Source of the DNA: Ophioderma brevispina
Taxonomy: Eukaryota; Echinodermata; Ophiuroidea; Amphilepidida; Ophiodermatidae
Length of the DNA: 64,000 bases
Direction of reading: 5' to 3'
NCBI GenBank assembly: GCA_023653785.1
Contig: JAMKCH010007111.1
Location: 1 to 64,000 of the forward strand
The notes under the pieces are model-generated. The model saw only the letters and a program-made list of their open reading frames with translations, made no database searches and was not told the DNA's origin. Below, one piece after another: positions 34,226-46,382 of the stretch. The position numbers were made by a program, and so were the translations under genes. The stretch's first letter is position 1, and every line of letters starts with the position of its first letter.

Positions 34226-35820
34226 GTTAATGTTATACCGATTCCGGCATATGATATTTGTTTGTTTTCTGTTATGGAATAAACATCATTGTCCATTCCT
34301 TTGCAACAAACTTTTGTGCTTTGCTGTGACTTGAAGAAAACAATGAACCAAACAACGATTCATGAGTCCACCATTATAAACAGGAAATTAGCACTAGCTA
34401 AAATATTCTCCGAACGATTCTCCATCGTTGATACTGATATCAGGTATATGAATATTCACAATTTTGCAGACGAAAAGTTTAAACCTTTTTTCGACCACTC
34501 TGTAGATAGGTTGTCCTTTCGACAAGTAGTGGAAGAAATTTAAATAAAAAAATGTTTGACCTCAAAATACACTATTTCACCATGTCACTTAATTAGAGGT
34601 CAACATGTAAAACACTGGTTAAATATCCTAGGATCATTAATACTTCCCATCTAATTTACATACTAAAATTTCAAATGCAGAACAAATATGCATTTTACCA
34701 GACAATTTAAGGGTTGGTTCGTCAAAATCGGACCCTCTGAAAGAATTTCTGTTCAGATGACCTTAGAACTGTTTAGCCATAATCCTGAAACTAATGACAG
34801 AGATATGACAGGCAAACTACACTCTTTTTATCCTCATGACCCTATGAATCCGTTCTTGTAGGTTTCAAAAAAGCACACCCTTTATTTTTTACCACTGTAC
34901 AAGTTCCCCATTGTTTATTTTTCTAGACTTTTGAAACATTATTCGTTGACAATTAGAAGTATGATAACCAAAAAATGTACTATTGCACGAACCCCAGTTT
35001 CTACTCACCGAAAATCAGCATCGCTGTACTGCACTGAGTGAATATCATTTTTAACTGGATTTGCAAAGCGTTATGTTGCAAAAAATCGATATATCAGCAA
35101 CGCCGTGGAGCGAGTATGAACGGACCGTAAGGCTGAGCAAGCACAACAGCTTTATAAAGTGTGTATTAAAGTGTACGCAGATAGCATTTACCCAAGTTGA
35201 TAAATGAAATAATTAAGACGAAATGTATATATGGTAGTTCAGTTCATTTTTTAAATACTTGCCCTGATTTCCTATTACCACTTGAACGATTATTTATTAA
35301 AGACCGACTTTTCACACAATGCTATTTTAGTGATATTAAGACACTATCCCTTAGATTGACATTGCGGAACACAAACTCCGCACTGACAAACTTCATAGAT
35401 TATTACCAAAGACAGATTTTTAAATTCCACCTAGTTTGCCATATGAAAGATTCACGTCAATAAAAAACCCTCCGTGAAACAACCAGCATTTATTACGTTG
35501 AGAAAAGTACTGAGTAGACGTAATTTAAACTTGTCAGCGTTATTGTCGAATCTATACTGTAACATTGATTGCATAACTGTACACTCTGTACAGTAACAAA
35601 ACGCCCTTCATACTTCACTGCATCTTCATTGCGGGGTGAGTTTGACCGATTGCTTTACCCAAATCCCATTTGTAACTCAAAAACTGCATCGCTGTACTGC
35701 AATATGAGTTAGAGTCTTTCAACTGGATTTGCAGTTTTAACACTTAAAATGCTATCACTAAAGATAAGACTCTATATACGCGTTGCACCGGACGTTGTAA
35801 AGCTTCTTTTAACATCAGAA

Positions 35821-37843
35821 TGCTTGGCCAAAAGAGACGCCACCAATGGGAGGAGGATATATCAATATCAACTTTACTCACTCAAGCCGCAATGCCTGGA
35901 ACACCATCAACAGCTCACCGGGCTCGCTGTCCGCTAAGTCAGTGTCCTTCTCTGCAAACTCCATCGCTTTCAGTACTGGCAACAATGGAGAGTGGCAAGA
36001 CCACACTCAACAGGCGAAAGCCCACTCTCGTGCTGTATGCAAGATTCACATCTTTCTACAAACATCTCACCGTCAAGCCCATGTCTCAACCATTCACCTA
36101 CGATGAGATCACCGAAGCAATTAAGTCTCAAATGGGAAAGCTCCTTGTATGACAACATCCATACAGAATTATTGAAGAATATGGCAAACCCCGAAGCTGT
36201 GCGATGGTTCCCACTCTTTCTTTCTACGTGCATTGAACGTCAGCTATTCCCTCCAGATGGAAGACTTCAAAGGTCATTGCACTCTGAATCCCAATAAACC
36301 ACAATGGCCCAAGAGTTCCAGACCCATCTCGCTACTATCTCACATCAATAAGCTGCTTGAGCGACTGATACTCTGCAGGATCAATGATACGGTGGAGGCA
36401 AATTTACCCCTCACCCAAGCTGGATTTCGAAGAGGTAAATCAACAACGGACCAGATAGCAAGACTATTTAATGACATCGAGACAGCCTTCCAAAGGAAGC
36501 GAAGTTGGAGCAATCTTCATAGCCGAAGCTTCGTTGGTTACGATACAAGTCTGGCATCGAGGTCTTTACCTCAAGCTACGCAAAATCATCCTTATGTCAA
36601 GCTTGTCAAGTCATTATGCTGCTCATCCAGACAGATCTTTCGTCCTGGAGACACCAATGGCAAATGCAGTAGAAAGCGCAAACTCGGAATGGTGTCCCAC
36701 AAGGTTCTTTCCTGCACCCAGTCTCTTCAACTCTACGTCTCAGATATGCCAAAGGAGTGTTCGCAGTACTCCTACGCCGACGACACGGCACTTGGAATAC
36801 TGCGCCTTCTTTGAGTCCTTAGAAACATGTTGCAGAAGACCTAATCACTGTAATCCAATTCTTCCCACCGATTGCACTTGACACTCAGCAACCCAAGACC
36901 GTCAGCTCCGTTTTCCACCTGCAAATCGATTTCGCAAAGAAGAACTTACTTACTCTATATGAGAAAACTGCACATACCCAACATCCGGCCAGCCCCCCCG
37001 AGTCCCTTGGCGTCACTTGGACCGCACCTTCTTTCAATCAACACACCAGGCAGTCGCTGCCATTCTCCAAGACGCAGTCTCTGTGTCAACCTCCTCAGAA
37101 GCTCGCAGGAACTGATGGGTGGAATGGCATCGTGTTTGTGCGAGCCGCCCCTCCCCCCCCCCCCCCCTTACATGCATCAACTGTTGCCTTGCATACTCCA
37201 CTTGCTATACGCTGCACCAGTTTGGAGTCACAGTGTACATTCACCAAGTTTGATGTCGTTCTGATGATGCAATGAGACTTTAGTGGTTGCCCTTTTGGCG
37301 ACGCCTGTAGAATACTTCCAATTCTGTCTGGCATAACTCCTGCAAAACCTAGGAGGAACCTTCAGACGAGCAAGCTCGCCAAGAAATGCATGAACCTGGT
37401 AGCCTAATCCCCCCACCAACACCCTTTGAGTATCAGAGAAATCCACAATCACTTTGCTGCAGTCACAGTATCCCTATCGCTCATCCTGGATCAATTACAG
37501 ATGGTATGAACAATGGTCATCCCTCTACTTTGAACTAAATCAGTTTGTGGACAGCCCATCTAGCAAGCAAGGCTGACCTTAGAGGAAACATGGGTCAACC
37601 TGCAACAGACTCAGAACTGGCGTTGGACGTACAGAGAACTTCCTTCACAAGATCGGAGTATAACTTTCACCAAACTCGATTGTGGAGAGCCACAAACAAT
37701 TAGCCACATCATAGTTGACTGTGAGGTCTACAAGTCCGCCAAGAGGAATTCCAGGCCTGATCAACGTGGATGATGACACTATCAGCTGGTTAAAGACCGG
37801 CATTCTTCCACGTGATTTGGACTTGCACGCAGGAACAAACGAA
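35821..37843 (+). mobile_element. LINE fragment with reverse transcriptase (Jockey/CR1-like), precisely inserted
   Basis: It is flanked by the 10-bp direct repeat AACATCAGAA at 35,811-35,820 and 37,844-37,853. Copy A has a single related site (AACACAGGAA near 4,623-4,632). Plus-strand frames read FTYDEITEAIKS, SRPISLLSHINKLLERLI, QAGFRRGKSTTDQIARLF, a frame-shifted VWHRGLYLKLRKI, NGVPQGSF (about 36,690) and QYSYADDTALGI (about 36,765-36,792). A YAAPVW block near 37,210 and a CGEPQTISHIIVDCEVYKS zinc-binding-like tail near 37,680-37,735 follow. The catalytic YADD is kept, but frameshifts and stops kill it. The endonuclease is missing (5' truncation). Confidence 0.9.
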
Positions 37844-38534
37844 AACATCAGAAATAACAAACATGGAAGGGTAATCACTTGACTATCCTTACAATCAGCA
37901 TTGTGATGGAAAAGTATTCAACCAATTGATCAAACCAATGAGTTGGAATTCACATAATTGAATCAATTAATCAAGGTTTGAAAAAAAAAATTAAAAAATA
38001 TATTGTTAATAATTATATAAACGATTGATATTATCCCGCGTTTAGCTTTGCTAGGAATCGACCAATAAATCAGCAGATGTGTTATTATAACCAAATATGT
38101 GCTCTTCTAGCTCGAAAGTGATGGATTTATTGACCAGTGCATGAATTAAAAGTACCTTATTATAGAATATACTGAAATTACTTTGGGGTTATCAAATAAA
38201 GTGCACTTGTTATCGGGAATGGCACATAATAAAAAGTCAACCATTTTCGTTTGCAAAGTGCTTGTGATACTTGCAGTTACGACTTGTTAAGGTATATGGG
38301 TTGCTTTCGTGAATTTCAATGTTTAATTGCGTTTATTACCTTGTGCAATAATTTTCGTTGTCTTTTAGGTGATTTATTAGAAATCATTATGTGAAAACAC
38401 TTTGAAAAAGAAAAAAAAAAAAGCAGAATGAGTATTGCTTTTAATTGCTCAATGGAATAAATGTTGCTCATTTTTCTTATTTTGATGTCAGCGTTTTATG
38501 TTATCCCTTCTTTTAGGATCATACTATATAGAAA

Positions 38535-38929
38535 TGCTAGTAGTCGTAGTAGAGTAGTGTAGTAGTAGTAGTTAGTATGTAGGAGTAGTAGTAGTAGTAG
38601 TAGTAGCAGCAAGCAGCCAGCAGTAGCAGTGCAGTTAGCAGCAGCAGCAGCAGCAGTAGCAGTAGCTAGTATAGTGTGTAGTAGTAGTAGCAGCAGCAGC
38701 AGAGCCGCAGCAGCAGAAGCAGTAGTAGTAGTTGTTGTTAGTAGTAGTAGTAGTAGTAGTAGTAGACGTAGAGTAGTAGCGATAGTAGTAGTAGCGGTAG
38801 GAGGAGCAGCAGCAGTAGTAGTTAGTAGCAGCAGTGTAGTAGTAGTATAGTAGTAATGTAGTAGTAGTAGTGATAGTTAGTAGTAGCCAGCAGCAGCAGC
38901 AGCAGCAGCAAGCCGCAGCAGCAGCAGCC

Positions 38930-38970
<41 letters not shown>

Positions 38971-39150
38971 GATAGTAGTACGTAGTAGCGGTTAGGCTGG
39001 TAGGTAGGCTAGGAGGAGCCGCAGCACGTAGTAGTGCAGCAGTAGTAGTAGGATAGTTAGGACTAGTAGTAGTAGTGTAGTAGTAGATAGTAGTAGTCGT
39101 AGTAAGTAGTAGTAGTAGTTGTAGTAGGAGTAGCAAGCAGGCAGCAGCAG
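38535..39150. repeat. Expanded TAG/CAG compound microsatellite
   Basis: About 0.6 kb of GTA/TAG mixed with CAG/GCA units and short interruptions. The copy A counterpart (5,231-5,368) is about 140 bp and almost pure TAG. Poly-Ala/Ser/Val and poly-Leu/Tyr/Thr frames across it are artefacts. Confidence 0.95.
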
Positions 39151-40039
39151 CAGCGAGTAGTTTTGGTTGCAGCGCCCACTACTCATGAATTTGCTTTCTG
39201 TTTTCGGCTACTCATGGATTTGATTCTGTTTTCAGCGCGGCTTCTTGCAAAACTATGATATATTGACATTCTCACAAAACTTGTTAACGTTGACGTCATT
39301 TCACAATGAGCTGCAAACCTTTTACCATGGTAACCTAGCTCACAATTAAAATGATATGAATAAACCTTGAGCCATCACAATTCCACAAAGGTCAATGCAA
39401 ATTGTTTGAAAGAAATAACTACAACTTAACATTGAAATGATCGGATCTTACTAGATGAAATTACGAAAACTCCGCATTTATTATGACACACAGCGGCAAA
39501 CGACATGATTACACGTCAAAACACAATGAACGACCGATCCACCTGTTTACTTAAGATTCAGAGCCTTATCCAGGGATATGAAATCAGAGACGGTTGGTAC
39601 ACTCTAGTAATAGTTTGTAAACAAGTCGCCCACCAATTCGCTTCTATCAGTTCAAACCAGCAATCGGTTGTATACTAGTACAGGGGCATATAAAGAGTAC
39701 TTTATTAATGCGCCAAATGTTCATTCGGGGAAGACAAGAGTACACACCACATACAGAACGTTGTATATCAGTAAGGTTCAAGTAAAACACACAGACTTAA
39801 CATTAAGTGGAATAAGTGCCGGGTACTGGGTTACATATGGATCTCTGTCAGAAAGCCCATAGAGATGAAGTGGCAAAGAGGAATTCCTGCAGGATGTTTG
39901 CACCACTTCTATAAAGTTCAGATCTACTGTTCAAAGCAATGGACTTGTCACGTCAGACATGATAACAAAGTTGGCAACGTTTTGAAGCATTGGAGTATGG
40001 TTTGTTTCAGAATTTGACCATTGATGTCACGTCCAATGC

Positions 40040-40830
40040 CCGGTCTACAGAAGCGGGGGGGTGTAACCACCCCCCCCCCCTTCAGTTTTTTCCCAAGGCT
40101 TGCTAAAGACCCCCTTTTTTGGGGCCAAATTAGTAATGTAATTGTCCAATTGACATGTTCCATCCTTTAATCGAAAAAGAAAATACACGGGGTATAGGGT
40201 AACATACAGGGTGCTCCCAAGTGATCGATAGGGGGGGGGGCGGCGGGGGGGGGGGGCGGGTGAGTAACCACCCCCCCCCTCCGGAAGTAGAAGTACCACT
40301 GCTTAAAAAAACACAGGAACATCACAGCACTGATTCTGGTACCAATGGAGCTATGGTCCTCCTCTTTCAATTGATACCAAAATGAGTACCAAAATGCATA
40401 GCATTACGTCACCGACGTCATAAGTTCGCATGTCAGCAAAACTGCCATTTCCATAGACACACACAGTGAAAAAGTCATTTTCGCCAAAAAGCTTAGAAAA
40501 AATCAGGATTTCATGCGGGTTTGGGACTCTATGTGATGGGAAATGACTAGTTTTATATTAATGACATCATTTTAGAGCTCTAATAGGGGGTTGAGTCGCA
40601 AAAAATTGCGAAATATCCATTTTCCACCCTATTCAGTATTTCGACTTTCCTAACATATGACATCATGGTGACGTCATAATGGGATGTTTAGTATTAGTTT
40701 GCGTACCAAGGAAATGAAGAAGAAACTAAGCTATCCTTTGCGATACCAAATTTACAGGAATCGGGGTTCATAGTAACGAAAATCAAGGGGGGGGGTGGGA
40801 AACCACCCCCCCCCCTTCGGGAGTTTTGCT
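40040..40830. repeat. G-run/C-run hairpin repeat region, copy B only
   Basis: The module G-run + TG(T/G)AAACCACC-like + C-run + TTC occurs near 40,057-40,083, 40,249-40,282 and 40,789-40,819. Each can form a hairpin of G-run against C-run. 40,231-40,262 is almost entirely G with single C interruptions. Open frames crossing it are Gly/Pro artefacts. TGACGTCA-like words lie between the modules (about 40,408-40,424 and 40,672-40,679). Confidence 0.75.
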
Positions 40831-41539
40831 TACAAAAAACAATGGCTCAGGTAGACGAGGGTAAGATACCAGATATATTTGCTGAGTGCAGTTGTTTCCT
40901 TTTTGTAATTAGCCTTTCATCAAGCGTTGCGCTTTCGTTGTTATTTCCTACAGTCATGGTATACGAGTTGTTATAGTCGCCCCTCAATGGGGTTCTCGCT
41001 ACGCTCGGCTCGCCAGGCCTCGGTACGCGCCTCCTGGTTGTAGGCAGTCTTTGACAAAGACTATTTTGTGATCCAAATTGAAAGACGCTTTATGATCATT
41101 ACACATAGTTTTGAATGTAGTAGTTTCAACCTGTAGGCCAAGATAAAATCTTGGCGTCTTGATCGGCAGTGACGAGAACAGTGCCAAGTTAAACTGTCGT
41201 CGCTACCAGGCCAAGCTACGTATGAGTTATACCATAATGATGCTACCACAGGTAACAGTTCTATACCCAGTTTTTGATAATATTATTATCATGAACCAAT
41301 TCGGTACGGACCTTAAATTGTATAGTTTATAATCTTTCCCTGAGATGGCAGCGCACTGATATGTGTTGAAAAAAAAAACATGTGCACACTTGGCTTGGCC
41401 GGATAGAACGACGACCTTCGAATTACATTGCACGACGCTCCTAAAACAATAAGTATCAAGGGCAGGCTAGGAATGACAAGGACCCCTTTCGAACCTAACA
41501 CCTATAGATGATATCTGGCGTCCTCCTACCAACCTGGCT

Positions 41540-43430
41540 TGTAAGTTACTACCAAATGTACCGTAAGCTGGGTAATAAAGTGCATAAGGACACAGAAATG
41601 CCAACGCCAAATAGTATGGTAGATCAAAATTGATTGAAAATAAGACAATCCAAAGCAGTTATGGAAACCTTTAAAGATCTGGTTACCAATCCCAATCAAA
41701 TAAATTGAATATGAATCAAATATTATCTTAGATGGTAATGGTGAAAAAATGCCACGATGAAAGAGCTGTTGCTGACCATTTTAAGCATTTTTTACGGAAT
41801 TGGCAGCCATATTGATGAGTAAACTTCCCGAGCAAGAGTTCAAATCGTATGATGTTGATTCACCTCTTTTAGAAGCAATACAGAATGTTGTGCCAGATGG
41901 ATTTCTCTTTAAGGACTATCGTTTCGAATGAAATACAATCGCAAAAGTATTCCTCTTAATAAAAAGAAAGAGTAAGCTTGATGCTGGGAATTATAGACCA
42001 GTGAGTATCTTCCTGTTGTTTAAAGTTCTGGGAAAGCAGTTTTTCTTCAACTTAAAAAATAACTGCTGTTGACAATAATCTGTCATCTTAATTTCAATTG
42101 GTTTTAGTGGATTCATATTCAACGACACTGAGTCTTATTCACGAGTAGTAGTAGTAGTAGTAACTTACTACGTAATTACACAGGCGATTGATCTTATTTG
42201 GATATCCAAAAGGCATTCGCCCGGTTGACCACCAAATTCTGTGTAAAAAAACTGTCGGCCACTAGGTGTGTAAAATCCCAATGCCTGGTTTCAATCGTAT
42301 CTTTCTGACAGACAGCAAGTTGTCTACAATAAAGGGTGTTTGTTGAATCTGTTCCTCTTTTCATACGCGTGGAGTTCATCAGGGCAGCATTTTTTAGGAC
42401 AAACTTTTTTAGTTGTGTATGGTATGCCAAATTCTGTTGATGTTTTTAACATTTACAATATGCCGATGACAGAACATTCATATGCTCTGAAAAGACCCAG
42501 GAAAAAAAAATCTAACCAGCCAAAGTTCGTAAACTAATCTGGAATAATGGCAATAAGTGGTTATTGAAAACAAATACTGTCTTGGACATGGGGAAGACTG
42601 AACTGATTCTGTTTGGGTCTAAAGCGTAAAAACTAAGTCCAGTACTGATTTCTCAATTGTGTTGTGATGGTCAAATATTAAGGCCAAAAAAATTATTTGG
42701 TTTACCTCGGTTTGGAGCTGAACCAGTGCCTTGATGGGGAACGAAATTGTTCTTGACAGTTAGTATAAGTAAACATTCTAGTCTCAAATTTCTTTACAGG
42801 CAGGCTAATTATTCAATAGGATATAAAGAAAAATTTGCTCAGCCCTTGTGTTGTGTCTTTTCTACTCCTCTCATCTGGGATGGGGGGGATTTCCAAAAAT
42901 ACAATGCTCGCAGACTTGCAATGGCCAAAACAAAGTGATAGATTCATCATGAATAAAGACTTCAGTTACCATAATCAATCACTGCTGACTTCAAAACTTT
43001 GGGCATTCTAAACCATCAGCACAAGGGCTGAGCAGTTTCGCTTAAATCATGTTTGTAATATTTTTAACGATCCTGTCCTGATTATATTGAGAGAAAACTT
43101 TGTTAGGGTGTCTAGGGTAGTGCTTTTAATTTTCAGTTACCAGAGCCAAAATCTGTAGTGCTGGTTCATTTAAACACTGCAATTAACAAATTGAGACACA
43201 GCCTACCCAGAGAACATTAAACCTATCTCTGAAATACAATTTGAAAAAAAAAAAAACACCACGGCTCTACCTCTTTAAAACAAATGATGCAAAATAAGTT
43301 TGTGTAGGTGCTCTGTGTTTTGTTTGATGTATTATTTAAAATTTTTATTCGTTAGTAATTTGTATAGGGTGTTTTAAAAAACCCCTTTGGAAAAGTTTTA
43401 AGGGTATCCTTGCTTAATCTTCGGCATGTA
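41540..43430 (+). mobile_element. LINE fragment with broken reverse transcriptase (CR1-like)
   Basis: Plus-strand frames in order: YRNKV-like linker near 41,570; RAVADHFKHFFTELAAIL with LPEQEFKSYDVDSPLL (about 41,760-41,870); AGNYRPVSI (about 41,982-42,008); a kept QYADDRTF catalytic motif (about 42,457-42,480); KWLLKTNTVLDMGKTELILF (about 42,556-42,616); then a TR..KSVVLVHLNTAINKL-like C-terminus near 43,140-43,190 and an AT-rich 3' end. It is absent from copy A. Many frameshifts and stops are present. Confidence 0.85.
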
Positions 43431-43523
43431 TTTCAATATAGCTATTGTATATGTTGTCCTTTATCATGTGCAATAATTATTGTATTGAGTATGGGGATGA
43501 TATCTGAATAAAAATCCAAATCA

Positions 43524-43640
43524 ATCCAATAGCTTAGTTGGTAAGAGCTTTGTGCATGCATGATAATACGAACGTTCGGCCGGTTCGAAGTCGGCCAAGC
43601 GCACATTTTAACACTATCGTACGTGGCCATCTCCAGGGAA
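43524..43640 (+). mobile_element. tRNA-headed SINE or tRNA pseudogene
   Basis: Box-A-like TAGCTTAGTTGGTAAGAGC (about 43,530-43,548) and box-B-like GGTTCGAAGTC (about 43,580-43,590) have tRNA-like spacing. The acceptor stem is not convincing. It directly follows the 3' end of the LINE fragment. The body and end of the SINE are not resolved. Confidence 0.55.
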
Positions 43641-44279
43641 AGAGTAATATACATGCGTGTCTACCTGGAGAACTTAAGTAGTACTTTCAAGCGACTTTAA
43701 ATTGTGTTGGGCACCACTGGGGATTTATTTATCCAATATATCACCTCGAAGGGGTGCTCCTTCTGACTGGGAATTATGTAGTTCCGCCACAAAATTTGCT
43801 ATTAGCGTGTGCATTGCCTATTTAAATGGCCGCCAGTGTTTTATGAATAACTGTTCATTGTTAATTTCCATTATTTGTATTGCTCTAAGTCCGGTACTGC
43901 GCATAGTGAAAAAAAATCGATGTTGTGAAATGATAAGCGCGAAGTAAATTTATTCGAATTTACTGTCCAAATGCCATTTACTTTGAGAAAACATGTCAAT
44001 CATGAAATTACACCACTTTCCTAATATAACTAGTGCATTTATTACTAGCGCATATTTTCAGAACTTTAAAGCATTTTGTCATTACGGCAGCCAAGTTAGT
44101 GGAGATGTGTGTGAACTACATGTTCAATATCTTACCTCTCGGGCGAACGATGGCGGCCGCACCTCGTATTGTGCATCCGCGACATCCCCCATGGGTAATC
44201 GGCAGATGAGGTTATCCATTTGCGTACAATGCTGTTGTAATACTTGAAGTCACGTGACAAAATACCGGGTAGAAAGTGT

Positions 44280-44484
44280 TATAGTCTGCGTACTCACAGT
44301 CCGGCTACAATGGTAATGAAAGGGCAAGTTGGGAGGACTATAATTAATAACACTGGTGTAAAGGAGATCCGAGCTACATAGCGGAACACGGATAAAGCGT
44401 TCAAATATGTTGTGAGGACGTCAACTGAATCGAGTACCCTATTCTTAACCGTTATAGTCGGACTGGGAGTTTGGAGGGACTATA
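44280..44484. mobile_element. TIR MITE, about 205 bp, copy B only
   Basis: Left end TATAGTCTGCGTACTCACAG then TCCGGC. The right end is complementary to TATAGTCCCTCCAAACTCCC then AGTCCGAC. The inner parts also pair around CCGTTATAG. Copy A (about 8,232-8,252) runs through the site without it. There is no coding sequence. Confidence 0.75.
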
Positions 44485-46099
44485 TCTCGCCACGCCGGTT
44501 TAGTTATTAAAGCGAACTATAGTGAACAAAAAAATGTCATTGTTAATATATTCAAAATCCGGAGTTAAAATTAATTCGGATGTGAAGTGATGAAGGTTAA
44601 TATCAATTAAAACACTGATGTTCGAGTAAAATTTGATGACGTCATCAAAGTTTATGGCTCAATAGACGACCGTAGCATGTTACTACTTTGAAAATCAAAC
44701 ATAGATGTTCCTGTACTAAGCAGAACATCCAAATGTATATGAAAAGTGTTAAAAAAGGTGAATAAATTCGAATAAAAATATGGCTTTACCGAGAAAATAC
44801 TTACGTATTATAGGACAGCTCGGAAAACCAGAGAATTACGATGTTGAGAAAATTGAAATGAAAACTCTATTTGTACTGTTAAATAGGAAAAAATGCAATT
44901 ATACAGTTCTCTTAAACAAATATAAATATCATATAGCTTCCAAATAGGAGGGAAATAAGGAAAAAAAGTGGAAATAGGAAGCTTGTGAAAGGACTTATTC
45001 AAATATGCAAGAAATAAAATAGTAAAATCGATTTCCCCCCAAAATTGATGACGTCATCTAATTGCGTACTATCTATTTTTGCAATCCCGGCGAATTGTAC
45101 GAACCTCTCGATTCGTAATCATGAGGTTTTAAACAACCATTTAATGGTATTAGCTGCAAAAACAAAGTTCTTTCGAGAGGTAACCTCCCTACCTTTCTAC
45201 AGTGCGTGGGGCCCTGACTAAAACCGCTCTGTCGAAATCAACTTAAATTTTGGAAATTTAATTTTTAAGTTATAATTAAATATTGTCAATTATCAATTAG
45301 AGTTGAGTTTATTTTGCACCTTAATAAAGACGCATAGTGTTTGGTTTGGTTGTATTGTGAACTTGCTTATATTAGCAATATTATCAAGATATTATTATGT
45401 ATGATAGCGTGCGTAAGGATTAAGTCCTGCTGGGTTATACGGGACAACATCAACGTATTCAGACCTGGTTCTAATAGGATTTAAAGGCAAACATTCCATT
45501 TTTAGTGCGCTTCAGACACACTTTTTAAACCGCTTTACTTTTGTATCATATGGAGGTATTATCAAAATGCGAAATTCAAAGAAGACCCAGTTATAGACAT
45601 AATTAGGTCGAGAAAACAAAAAAATTAAGCAAACAATGCAAGTAGGAATCAATGCTCTGAATTTTACTATATTTTCTTTGAAGCAAAACTTGATTGTTTT
45701 CTAAAATTGTGTATCAATCTTAAAAAAATGCAATTATATGATAAATATTTCAAACGAAGGTAAAACAACGAAACAAATGACCAAAATACATTCTATTGGA
45801 AACGGGAGCAAACATGGAGCGAGGTGCCCGTGGCATTTTATGATCCATCAAGAACAGATATTGGTCTGCAAAGTTTAAGCGTGTTTTTCTTTTTTTTTTC
45901 CAGGAATGGAGCTTTGCGGTAAAAATAAAAGGAATATTTTATTTTTTAAACACATGAGGTCCGATGTTAAAGGTGCCAGCAGCATAAATAATAACGTAAA
46001 ACATGAGTTATGTTTTCGAGCATTATAGAACTTATTGTTAGACGACACATTATGAAAATTTCATTTTGAAGCATATTGTTTTCCAATAAGAGGCGAATG

Positions 46100-46378
46100 G
46101 CACATGTGTTCCAGTGGATACAACAACCGCCTCATCACCCATAGGTCCTGGGTTCGAGTCCCACCGAGGCCAATGCGTTGTGCACTTGGGCAAGGCACTT
46201 TAGCCCAGGTGCTAAATGGGGACCTGTTAGGAATATTGTCCATTGAGCGCCGCCCAAAGATATGAGTATGCCTTCGGCATTTGTAAGGCAGCTAACATAT
46301 TCTAGTGGCAGCAGTATAAATGTATAGAGCTTTAATACATTGTGAAATGCGCTATATAAATATCGACATTTATTTATT
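46100..46378 (+). mobile_element. tRNA-derived SINE, 279 bp
   Basis: The head has a perfect box B GGTTCGAGTCC (46,151-46,161) and a weak box A. The central module TGCACTTGGGCAAGGCACTT (about 46,181-46,200) is a widespread SINE body motif. The tail GCGCTATATAAATATCGACA resembles the 3' ends of L2/CR1-mobilised SINEs. It is flanked by AATG on both sides (46,096-46,099 and 46,379-46,382). Copy A shows the unoccupied site CGAATGCTTAA near 10,899-10,908. The 3' similarity suggests LINE-driven mobilisation (inference). Confidence 0.88.
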
Positions 46379-46382
46379 AATG

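Noticed and set aside
38629..39186. Ala/Val/Ser and Leu/Tyr/Thr-rich open frames on both strands
   Set aside because: They are translations of the TAG/CAG microsatellite.
40045..40370. Gly/Pro-rich minus-strand frames
   Set aside because: They are translations of the G-run/C-run hairpin modules.
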